A stretch of DNA of 64,000 nucleotides from G020353115 sp964389685 (GTDB taxonomy: Bacteria; Bacteroidota; Bacteroidia; Bacteroidales; VadinHA17): positions 62,001 through 126,000 of the forward strand of contig CAYMFM010000002.1 of NCBI GenBank assembly GCA_964389685.1, given 5' to 3'. Made by a program: the position numbers and the translations under genes. Positions 45,452 to 52,914 of the stretch are shown piece by piece. Below the pieces are notes generated by a model, which searched no databases, was not told the DNA's origin, and saw nothing but the letters and a program-made list of their open reading frames with translations. Each line of letters opens with the position of its first letter. The stretch's first letter is position 1.

Positions 45452-46381
45452 TTATCGTCTGTATTTCTTATCCTGATTTTCCAGCAGACTGCGGTAACTT
45501 TTATACCGGGAGGGGCTTATTTTACCAGATTTCAAGGCTTCTATAACAGCACAATTGGGTTCATTTATGTGCAGGCAGTTGTAATATTTACACCCTTTGG
45601 AAAAGCGGAATATTTCGGGGAAGAAGTGATAGATCTCTTCCCGCTCCATGTCAATCACCCCGAACCCCTTTATTCCCGGGGTGTCGATAACATAACCCCC
45701 AAATACCAGCGGATGCATTTCTGTGTACGTAGTGGTATGTTTCCCTGTTTTGTGATAACTGGAAACGCCTTCCGTTTTGATTTGCAATTCAGGGTCGACC
45801 GCATTGATGAGCGATGATTTGCCAACTCCCGATTTACCTGAAATGACATTGACGTTATCCTTCAACAGGGTGCGGAATGCTTCGATATTTTGTCCCTTCA
45901 CGACCGATGTTTCAAGACAGGGATAACCAATCTGCTCATACATTTGTTTCAATTGATCAACCTGCTTTTGCAGATCTTCATTATAGAGGTCCATTTTATT
46001 AATGATCAGGTGAACCGGTATCCGGTATGCTTCGGCGGAGGCAAGAAAGCGGTCAATGAATTCGAAGGGCGTTTCGGGAGATGCCAGGGTAATGACCAGG
46101 AGCGCCTGATCAATATTTGCAGCAATGATTTGATATTGACGGGAAAGGTTTGAAGCCCTTCGTATGATATAATTTTTACGGGGCAGGATCTCTTGTATCA
46201 CACCCTGCTTTCCTGCTGGTTCAGGATCAATCGTTACGTGGTCACCCACAGCAACGGGATTTGTCATACGGGCACCCTGTAACCGGAATGTCCCTTTTAT
46301 CTTACATTCCAGCAGAGTTCCATCCTCTTTTTTTACGGTGTGCCAGCTTCCCGTTGATTTTATGACCAGTCCTTTTTCCAA
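45452..46381 (-). CDS. rsgA: Ribosome small-subunit-dependent GTPase A
   Basis: RsgA is a circularly permuted GTPase that helps mature the 30S subunit. The 309-residue protein has an N-terminal OB-fold (about 1-70), then G4 (INKMD), G1 GKSGVGKSSL (about 178-187), G3 DTPGIKGF, and the C-terminal zinc cluster CKYYNCLHINEPNC. The start codon is TTG at 46381: the frame is closed by a stop two codons upstream, the first residues MEKGLVIKSTGSW are family-typical, and a perfect promoter lies 17-48 bp upstream. Confidence 0.96.
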   Translation of the reverse strand: MEKGLVIKSTGSWHTVKKEDGTLLECKIKGTFRLQGARMTNPVAVGDHVTIDPEPAGKQGVIQEILPRKNYIIRRASNLSRQYQIIAANIDQALLVITLASPETPFEFIDRFLASAEAYRIPVHLIINKMDLYNEDLQKQVDQLKQMYEQIGYPCLETSVVKGQNIEAFRTLLKDNVNVISGKSGVGKSSLINAVDPELQIKTEGVSSYHKTGKHTTTYTEMHPLVFGGYVIDTPGIKGFGVIDMEREEIYHFFPEIFRFSKGCKYYNCLHINEPNCAVIEALKSGKISPSRYKSYRSLLENQDKKYRR

Positions 46382-46397
46382 CGATCACGGATTTGCA

Positions 46398-46429
46398 CAA
46401 AAATACATTGAACCACACTGAAATACAAA
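46398..46429 (-). promoter_or_regulatory. Perfect promoter of rsgA
   Basis: On the minus strand: TTTG (46429-46426), 20-bp spacer, TATTTTTG (46405-46398). Both boxes match the Bacteroidota consensus exactly. The -7 box is 16 bp from the TTG start, so the leader is only about 10 nt. Confidence 0.8.
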
Positions 46430-46468
46430 CATGATATCGGGTTTGTTAAGAAATGGTGTTTGCGGTTT

Positions 46469-47842
46469 TTACCGGAGCAATTGCTTCAACAGGTTTTCAT
46501 TTCGGTTTGTATAGGGAGGGTACCGGATTGGGAAATCAAACCGATTCGTTTTCTTCAGAATGGATTTGTAGTTGGTGAATGTCTCGAAGCTCTTTTTCCC
46601 GTGATATTTGCCCATTCCACTTTCTCCGACTCCGCCAAAAGGAAGGTGGGAATTGATGAAATGAATCACCGTATCATTCAGGGTAGCAGTCCCAAAAGAG
46701 ACCTCGTTCAATAACCGTTTTTGCAGTGCCCGGTTATTGGTGAAGAGGTAAAACGCCAGGGGATTTGGGTGCCGTTTTATGATTTCAATTGCCTCTTCAA
46801 TGCGGGTGTATGTCAGTACCGGTAGCACGGGACCGAACACCTCACTCTCCATGATGGGATCATCGGGATGAAGGTCATCAATCACAGTTGGAGCGATGTA
46901 TTTTTCATTCGGGTTTATTGTCCCGCCCGTTACAATCCTTCCTGCTGATATGAGGTTTTGTAACCGTTCGGTGTTCGCCCGGTTCACCACCCTGGGGTAG
47001 TCAGGGCTGAGTTGGGGATTTTCGCCGTAGAAATCCCGGATAAAATGGATCAGCTTTTCGAGGAATGCATCTTTAATCTCCTGGTGGATGAGCAAATAAT
47101 CGGGAGCAACACAGGATTGTCCGGCATTAAAAAACTTACCCCATGTAATTCGTTTGGCAGATAGCGAAATCGGCGCATCGTTGTGTACGATACAGGGATT
47201 TTTCCCACCCAGTTCCAGTGTAACTGGTGTCAGGTTTCCGGCAGCCTTTTCCAGGATGATCCTTCCAACCCGGGAGCTGCCGGTAAAAAAGATATAATCG
47301 TATTTTTCTTCCAGGAGTGCATGATTCATTTCATGACCGCCTTTAAAAAACGCTATGTATTGAGGATCGAAGTGGTGGATCATCTCTCCCATCACTGAAG
47401 CAGTATGCGGGGTATGCTGGGAGGGTTTAAGCACCACACAATTGCCGGCAGAGAGTGCACCGATCAGGGGAGTAAATGCCAGCTGGAAAGGGAAATTCCA
47501 GGGAGAAAATATCAATACCCTGCCATACGGTTCCGGGTAAATAAAACTTGTTGAATAGAAATGCAGCAGGGGTGTTCTGACCCGTCTGGGTTTTGACCAC
47601 TTTTTTATTTTCCGGATGTGCAGGTTCAGCTCCTGGAGTACGAAACCAACCTCTCCGGCATATGCCTCAAATGCCGGTTTGTGCAGGTCTGCCCACAAGG
47701 CATCATACAATCGGTTTTGATGAGAAAGGATAAGCTGTTTCATCTTCTTCAGGTTATCCAGCCTGAAGCCCACCGCTTTGGTCTTGTGGGTATTAAAAAA
47801 CTCTTCCTGGATTTTATTGATACGGCTGATCTCTTTTTTCAT
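46469..47842 (-). CDS. ALDH3-type aldehyde dehydrogenase
   Basis: The 457-residue NAD(P)-dependent aldehyde dehydrogenase has catalytic Cys244 (AGQSCVAPD), general-base Glu210 (TLELGGKNP) and the FSPWNFPF cofactor region. The length and the C-terminal PFGGVGESGMGKYHGKKSFETFTNYKSI match ALDH class 3, whose members oxidise medium- and long-chain aldehydes. The ATG at 47842 lies inside the last codons of the GMC oxidoreductase gene (29-bp overlap), so the two are translationally coupled. I infer a two-step oxidation of an alcohol to an acid, the oxidoreductase making the aldehyde and this enzyme removing it. Confidence 0.94.
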   Translation of the reverse strand: MKKEISRINKIQEEFFNTHKTKAVGFRLDNLKKMKQLILSHQNRLYDALWADLHKPAFEAYAGEVGFVLQELNLHIRKIKKWSKPRRVRTPLLHFYSTSFIYPEPYGRVLIFSPWNFPFQLAFTPLIGALSAGNCVVLKPSQHTPHTASVMGEMIHHFDPQYIAFFKGGHEMNHALLEEKYDYIFFTGSSRVGRIILEKAAGNLTPVTLELGGKNPCIVHNDAPISLSAKRITWGKFFNAGQSCVAPDYLLIHQEIKDAFLEKLIHFIRDFYGENPQLSPDYPRVVNRANTERLQNLISAGRIVTGGTINPNEKYIAPTVIDDLHPDDPIMESEVFGPVLPVLTYTRIEEAIEIIKRHPNPLAFYLFTNNRALQKRLLNEVSFGTATLNDTVIHFINSHLPFGGVGESGMGKYHGKKSFETFTNYKSILKKTNRFDFPIRYPPYTNRNENLLKQLLR

Positions 47843-49457
47843 CGGTCGTGTTTTTTGCAAGGGTTACCTCTTCTTCAATCGGGCGAATGGAATTGCCTGG
47901 TTTTTCCGGAATCCGGGCCATCGCGTATTCAGCCAGTGCCGTGATGGTATAGCTGGGATTCACTCCCAGATTACCCTGGATGACTGATCCGTCAATAATC
48001 AGCATGTTGGGGTATCCATGCACCTCAAACCGTTCATTAACAACACCCGATTGTTTGTCCCGCCCCATCGGGCAACCACCGAGAATATGAGCAGTTGTCG
48101 GCCGGTTCAGGAAAACTTCGAGTGTTATATTTTGAGCAATACCTCCCGCTTTTTCAGCATATTTCTCCATGACCTGCTGGCCAATATCGATGTAGGCAGG
48201 GACCTTCTTCTCCCCGGTATTCCGGATTGCCATTCTTTTTTTGAACAGGCCCCTCTTCCACTCCACTTTCATGCAGTTGTCGATGGTTTGCATCACAAGA
48301 AAAATAACAAGGTTGGTCGACCAGTTGAAATTAAAAACGGTTTTTAAGAAGTGCACAGGATGGGACAGGGTTTTATACAGCAGCATTAATCCACGGATTA
48401 ACGAGTTTCTGGCTCCGGGAACAGAGAGGGCAAAAAACCATTTCATGGCATTGGAACCATCTGGATACTTGACGATTTCAATGTGTGTGTCCCGGTCCGG
48501 ATTAATGATGGAAGAGATGGGAATACCATTGTTCAGTTTTTCCCGGGCGCCTGAAACAGCGCACAACGTTTGTGAATTGGTCCTTAGCTCGTCTCCCAAC
48601 CGTTCCGATAACAGGGGAAGGGTTTTGTATTTATGTTTCTGCTTCAGGAGCAGGTTCAGTGTGCCCAGTGATCCGCCGGAAACGATAATACCCCTGGATG
48701 TGAATACACTTCGGTTTTTCCTGAATGATTTCGTTACGGAACGTGTATGGATCTCATACTGGGTGTTCCGGTAAAGAATTTTCTCTACCTGTGTTTCCGG
48801 CAGGATCCTGACTCCCAGTTTCTCTGCGAAATAGAGGTAATTCTTATCCAGGCTGTTCTTGGCATTCTCGCGGCAACCCACCATACAACCGGCACACTCC
48901 GTGCACCCCTTCCGCTTCGGTCCGAGTCCATGGAAATAGGGATCTTTCTCCTGTTCGGTGTCCCCAAAATAGACCCCAACATCAACCCGCTCAAAGGTCT
49001 CTTCGCACGCGAAATCTTTTGCCACTTCTAACAGGAGCTGATCTTCAGCATTGAGTTTATCGTAATGCGTTCTGCCGAGCATGACCCCGGCTTTATGGTA
49101 AAACGGTTCAAGGACCGTTTTCCAGTCGTTAAAGGCATTCCATGACGGGTTGTTGAAAAATTCATCCGGGGGGATCACCAGGGTATTTGCATAGACCAGG
49201 CTCCCACCACCTACCCCGATGCCGGTAAGGATGCTTGCTTCCCTGTAAAAGGAGAGTTTCTGAATGCCGAACAGGCGCAATCCCGGAACCCATAAATACT
49301 TTCGAAGGTTCCAGTTGGTTTTGGGGAAATCCCCTGAACCATAGCGCTTCCCCTGTTCAATGACCAGGACAGAATAGCCCTTTTCTGCGAGACGCAGTGC
49401 AGTAACACTGCCTCCAAAACCGGATCCGATAACAATATAGTCGCAGGCTTGATCCAT
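47814..49457 (-). CDS. GMC-family FAD oxidoreductase
   Basis: The 547-residue flavoprotein begins with the FAD-binding DYIVIGSGFGGSV (residues 6-18). It has a Cys-rich segment CTECAGCMVGC at about 185-196, then the C-terminal HILGGCPMG and GVNPSYTITALAEY typical of GMC oxidoreductases. The Cys-rich segment recalls cholesterol-oxidase/long-chain alcohol oxidase relatives and could hold an Fe-S cluster or a structural metal. No signal peptide is seen. It should oxidise an alcohol to an aldehyde or ketone; the downstream overlapping ALDH3 gene suggests a primary, possibly fatty, alcohol. Confidence 0.92.
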   Translation of the reverse strand: MDQACDYIVIGSGFGGSVTALRLAEKGYSVLVIEQGKRYGSGDFPKTNWNLRKYLWVPGLRLFGIQKLSFYREASILTGIGVGGGSLVYANTLVIPPDEFFNNPSWNAFNDWKTVLEPFYHKAGVMLGRTHYDKLNAEDQLLLEVAKDFACEETFERVDVGVYFGDTEQEKDPYFHGLGPKRKGCTECAGCMVGCRENAKNSLDKNYLYFAEKLGVRILPETQVEKILYRNTQYEIHTRSVTKSFRKNRSVFTSRGIIVSGGSLGTLNLLLKQKHKYKTLPLLSERLGDELRTNSQTLCAVSGAREKLNNGIPISSIINPDRDTHIEIVKYPDGSNAMKWFFALSVPGARNSLIRGLMLLYKTLSHPVHFLKTVFNFNWSTNLVIFLVMQTIDNCMKVEWKRGLFKKRMAIRNTGEKKVPAYIDIGQQVMEKYAEKAGGIAQNITLEVFLNRPTTAHILGGCPMGRDKQSGVVNERFEVHGYPNMLIIDGSVIQGNLGVNPSYTITALAEYAMARIPEKPGNSIRPIEEEVTLAKNTTDEKRDQPYQ

Positions 49458-49798
49458 TCACCGGGTGATAAGGAATGGAATAAAAATAGGAAATATTTGA
49501 TTTATTCTGGCAAATCCATCCGGATCTCTCTGCAATATAGATGAGTCGAATTGATGCAATTATTATGAACGTTTGGCATATTGCGGTCCATGGGAGAATT
49601 TCCCAGTGGGAAATTCAGTTTTGCCAAAGGCCCGCCTGCCGGTCGGGCAGGCATCCCTTCGGGACAGTTCTCGATTCTCAGTTTTTATGAAACTTATAAC
49701 TTATCAACCAATAACTTATAACAGATCCCGCTTTGTAGCGGGATAAGTTCGACATTCATTTTTCACTTCAGCATTGCTTTTTGAAAAATGTGCCTCAC
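49458..49798. other. 341-bp intergenic gap with three palindromic elements
   Basis: No gene is visible. Near the GMC gene, on the minus strand, TTTG (49514-49511), a 22-bp spacer and TATTTTTA (49488-49481) may be its promoter. The rest holds a perfect inverted repeat GAATTTCCC/GGGAAATTC (49596-49604/49608-49616), the second copy of the 37-bp repeat (49622-49658), short AACTTAT/ATAACTTAT repeats (about 49690-49722), and an 8-bp perfect hairpin ATCCCGCT/AGCGGGAT (49725-49732/49737-49744). Confidence 0.7.
49622..49658. repeat. 37-bp palindromic intergenic repeat, copy 2
   Basis: It is identical to 16367-16403 except for one loop base. The shared outer part shows it is more than a coincidental hairpin. 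A shorter relative of the core (CCCGCCTGCCGG) occurs at 52643-52654. Confidence 0.8.
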
Positions 49799-52252
49799 TT
49801 ACTCATACCGTATTGCATCCACCGGGTTGGCATTCGCAGCTCGGATGGACAGCAAGCTAACGGTGATCATTGCAATGATGACTGAAACCAGGGTTGCCAG
49901 GATAAACGGGATCAGGGTAAACCAGACAAAAGGAGATATGGAAAAATCGATCCGGTAGGCAAAATCCTGCAACCAGTGTACCATTGCAAGATAGGATATT
50001 GGCCATGCAATGATGTTCGCGATGATTACCAGGAGTAAGAAATCTTTATTGAGCATCCAGGTAATAATCCCACTGGTGGCTCCCATCACTTTCCGAATTC
50101 CAATTTCCCTTGTTCGCTGCTGGGTGCTAAATGAAGTAAGACCGAGCAACCCAAGGCATGAAATGAAAATGGTCAACAGGGCAAAGATGGTGAACAGGTA
50201 GCTCAGTTTCTGTTCTGAGGAATACATTTCGTCGAGTTTCTCGGTGAAGAAGAAATAATTGAACGGTAGAGTATTTCCCAGTTCAATGCGTTTTTCCTTG
50301 ATGTATTCTATTGTTTCTGCTGTGTTGTCTTCAGTGATACGCACATAGAAATTCAGATTAGGATTTTCGCTCACCATAAAGATAAACGGCTCGATGGTAT
50401 TATGAATGGAGGAGAAATGGAAATCCTTAACCACACCGATAACCACCCCGTCGTTGTGGGCTGTTCCGTCGGCTGGATTTATGCCGAACCGTACCCGTTT
50501 TCCCAGGGCTTCATCACCCCAGCCGAGGGCTTTTGTACCGGTCTCGTTGATGACGAATGCCTGGGTCAGATCTGTTGTTCTCTCCTCTTCAAAATAGCGT
50601 CCTTCCAGTAACTCGATCCCCATGACATCGAGGAAGTCATGATCGACAATGGAAAAATTGAGAGCCAGCTCAACCATACCTTCCCCTTGTTCTACCTGGA
50701 AGACCACCTTGGTTGCCATTCTCGGAGGAATTAAAATAGCAGAAGAAACCCCTTGAATGTGCGGATTTTTTAACAACTCCTCTTTGAAAGTCCTCAACTG
50801 GTTGTGGATGAAGGTTGTATCGCGGTTGGGAATCAACAACAGGTTTTCTTTATTCATCCCCAGGTCTTTATTCCGGATAAAGCGCTGCTGGCTGGAAACG
50901 ACAATGGTACCAATGATCAACGCCACGGATAATATGAACTGGAAAACAACCAGGATCTTTCGCAGCAATCCTTTTCCCTCACCGGGCAGGGTTCCTTTCA
51001 GAACCTTTACCGGTAAAAAGGAGGAGAGGTAAAATGAGGGATAGCTACCAGAAACGATACCCACAAAAAGAGTAATCAGCAATACTGAAAAAATGGTGAA
51101 TGGTTTAAACAGGTCGGATACCATAATATCTTTCCCTGCCAGTGTATTGAAATAGGGAAGGATCAATATGGTAAAGATAAGTGATAGGATCAGTGCAATG
51201 ATGGATAAAACAACCGATTCACTCAGGAACTGGCGGATCAGGAATACACGCTGTGCGCCGATAACCTTGCGTAATCCTACTTCCTTTGCGCGGTTTGTGG
51301 AACGGGCAGTGGCCATGTTCATGTAATTAACACAGGCAATGATCAGCATGAAAACACCGACAAGGGAGAAGATGATGATGTAATTGAAGTTTCCCACGGG
51401 AAGATCAAATTCAAGGGTGGATCCGAAATGCACCTGGTCCAGCCGGGTTGACATCAGGTTAAAACTGGCATTGATCTGGTTCCCGAGAGAAGCCATATAT
51501 TTTTCGTAAAAATCAGGAAATTTTTCATGGAGCCCATCCATGGTGGCATTCTCATGTAACAAAACATAGGCAAATACTGAAACGTTCCAGAAGGAACCGG
51601 CACTACGGTCATTGAAACGCTCCGTACCATAAAGCTCCACAACGGTTGCCATCGACAGGAGGCAGTCAAAGGTAAGGTGGGAATTGGACGGGACATTTTT
51701 AATCACACCCGTAACCCGGAAGTCTCCAAAGTTGCTTGAGGTCAGTACTTCGCCGATTGGATTTGCATCTCCGAAATAACGCTTTGAAAAGCTGTCAGTG
51801 ATCACGATGGTATTTGGCTCATCCAGGGCATGGTCAGGAGATCCGAATATAAACTTGTGAGTGAATACGTCAAAGACCGTTGAATCGGTGAAATAGATGT
51901 TGTCTTCGTAAAACTTTTTATCCCCGTAGCTGAACAGGATATCCTCCAACCCAAATCCGGCAAAGCGTGCATACTTCTCTATTTCCGGGTATTCATCCAT
52001 CAGGGTCGGTGCCATGGGCATGGGGACAAGGGCAGCCAGCGTGTTTTTCCCGGAGATGGTGAAATCGGATTCCAGGCGGTAGATCCGTTCGTAGTTCACA
52101 TGGTGTTTGTCGAACGTCAGTTCTTTCTGAACATAGAGAAAGATCAGGATCGCACTGATCATGCCGATCGCAAGGCCGGCAATGTTGATGGCAGAATAGA
52201 ATTTGTTGCGGGCTATATTTCTATAGGCGCTGATGATGTAATTTTTAAGCAT
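49799..52252 (-). CDS. MacB-type double FtsX ABC permease
   Basis: The 817-residue permease has two tandem MacB/FtsX units. Each has one N-terminal helix (about 20-42 and about 435-455), a periplasmic domain, and three further helices (about 285-420 and 690-810). Both coupling segments are visible (RAKEVGLRKVIGAQR and RTREIGIRKVMGATSG), and the C-terminus ANANPVDAIRYE is standard. Bacteroidota carry many such permeases, thought to export peptides, antimicrobials or signals, powered by a separate LolD/MacB-type ATPase. A fitting ATPase is encoded at 55086-55769 on the same strand, but the TPR gene and a repeat-rich gap lie between them. Confidence 0.93.
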   Translation of the reverse strand: MLKNYIISAYRNIARNKFYSAINIAGLAIGMISAILIFLYVQKELTFDKHHVNYERIYRLESDFTISGKNTLAALVPMPMAPTLMDEYPEIEKYARFAGFGLEDILFSYGDKKFYEDNIYFTDSTVFDVFTHKFIFGSPDHALDEPNTIVITDSFSKRYFGDANPIGEVLTSSNFGDFRVTGVIKNVPSNSHLTFDCLLSMATVVELYGTERFNDRSAGSFWNVSVFAYVLLHENATMDGLHEKFPDFYEKYMASLGNQINASFNLMSTRLDQVHFGSTLEFDLPVGNFNYIIIFSLVGVFMLIIACVNYMNMATARSTNRAKEVGLRKVIGAQRVFLIRQFLSESVVLSIIALILSLIFTILILPYFNTLAGKDIMVSDLFKPFTIFSVLLITLFVGIVSGSYPSFYLSSFLPVKVLKGTLPGEGKGLLRKILVVFQFILSVALIIGTIVVSSQQRFIRNKDLGMNKENLLLIPNRDTTFIHNQLRTFKEELLKNPHIQGVSSAILIPPRMATKVVFQVEQGEGMVELALNFSIVDHDFLDVMGIELLEGRYFEEERTTDLTQAFVINETGTKALGWGDEALGKRVRFGINPADGTAHNDGVVIGVVKDFHFSSIHNTIEPFIFMVSENPNLNFYVRITEDNTAETIEYIKEKRIELGNTLPFNYFFFTEKLDEMYSSEQKLSYLFTIFALLTIFISCLGLLGLTSFSTQQRTREIGIRKVMGATSGIITWMLNKDFLLLVIIANIIAWPISYLAMVHWLQDFAYRIDFSISPFVWFTLIPFILATLVSVIIAMITVSLLSIRAANANPVDAIRYE

Positions 52253-52534
52253 CGATTTCGGTATTGGTTTGATTGAATCGAAAAAAATATCAACGATTGT
52301 ACCATAATTTTTAATATATTATTATTCAAAGAGATATAGTGAACCCAGGGTTTTTTGGTTTCGCTGTTTTCGTTCGGAAATGGAACAGGGGTGTGCGGTT
52401 TTGGACAGGGTAAGATTTAGAGAATAGATAGTTACAGAGTCATACGATGACTCAACATATTTTCAATGGTTTGTTCATCGGACTTCTTCATTTGAAGATT
52501 AGGTAAGCAACGTGCTAACCATTACCACACAGTA

Positions 52535-52702
52535 GGGGGTGTATCAAAAATCAAATTTTTAGTCATCCTGTCCATAGGACTCCGGAGAATTTGATTCAGG
52601 ATCTTATAATCCTGATTATTAACGCATTGAGATTCTGAAATACCCGCCTGCCGGCAGGCAGGAATTCAGAATGACGATCTTGCGGACTTTTGATACACCC
52701 CC
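52535..52702. mobile_element. MITE-like 168-bp element with 15-bp perfect terminal inverted repeats
   Basis: GGGGGTGTATCAAAA (52535-52549) and TTTTGATACACCCCC (52688-52702) are exact reverse complements. A second, inner pair (GTCATCCTG near 52562 and CAGAATGAC near 52667, 8 of 9) is nested inside. The element has no ORF and also contains the CCCGCCTGCCGG core of the 37-bp repeats. No target-site duplication is evident. I call it a non-autonomous, MITE-like repeat; a large folded RNA is an alternative. Confidence 0.6.
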
Positions 52703-52703
52703 A

Positions 52704-52752
52704 AACGAACCAGCCCGCCAGACCGATGTTCTATCGGGCCGGGAGGTTCGTT
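52704..52752. repeat. Inverted repeat next to the MITE-like element
   Basis: AACGAACC (52704-52711) pairs with GGTTCGTT (52745-52752), and an inner CCGAT/ATCGG pair makes a longer imperfect hairpin. It begins two bases after the terminal repeat of the element at 52535-52702. Confidence 0.6.
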
Positions 52753-52780
52753 CTACTTGTTAAAATGATTCCTATGAACC

Positions 52781-52898
52781 TATCAACTTATCCCGTAGGT
52801 GCCATAGCCATGCCCATGGCAGATGCCTACGGCATAACTTATCAACTTATCCCGTAGGTGGCATAGCCATGCCCATGGCAGATGCCCACGGCATAACA
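52781..52898. repeat. Tandem duplication of a 59-bp palindromic unit
   Basis: Units 52781-52839 and 52840-52898 differ at only three of 59 positions. Each contains a hairpin (CCGTAGG/CCTACGG in the first; one mismatch in the second) around a CCAT...ATGG core. The array ends 16 bp from the TPR gene stop. Confidence 0.85.
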
Positions 52899-52914
52899 AT
52901 TAACATGAAAATTT

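Larger units (their letters stand above)
52253..52914. other. 662-bp repeat-rich intergenic gap
   Basis: No gene is visible. From left to right it holds: about 180 bp upstream of the permease, including a perfect GAGTCAT/ATGACTC repeat (52437-52453); the 168-bp element with terminal inverted repeats (52535-52702); a 49-bp inverted repeat (52704-52752); and two tandem 59-bp units (52781-52898). For the permease, TTTG (52330-52327, minus) is followed by a poor -7 box. Confidence 0.75.

Noticed and set aside
52781..52898. CRISPR array
   Set aside because: Only two adjacent units exist, with no unique spacers and no cas genes.
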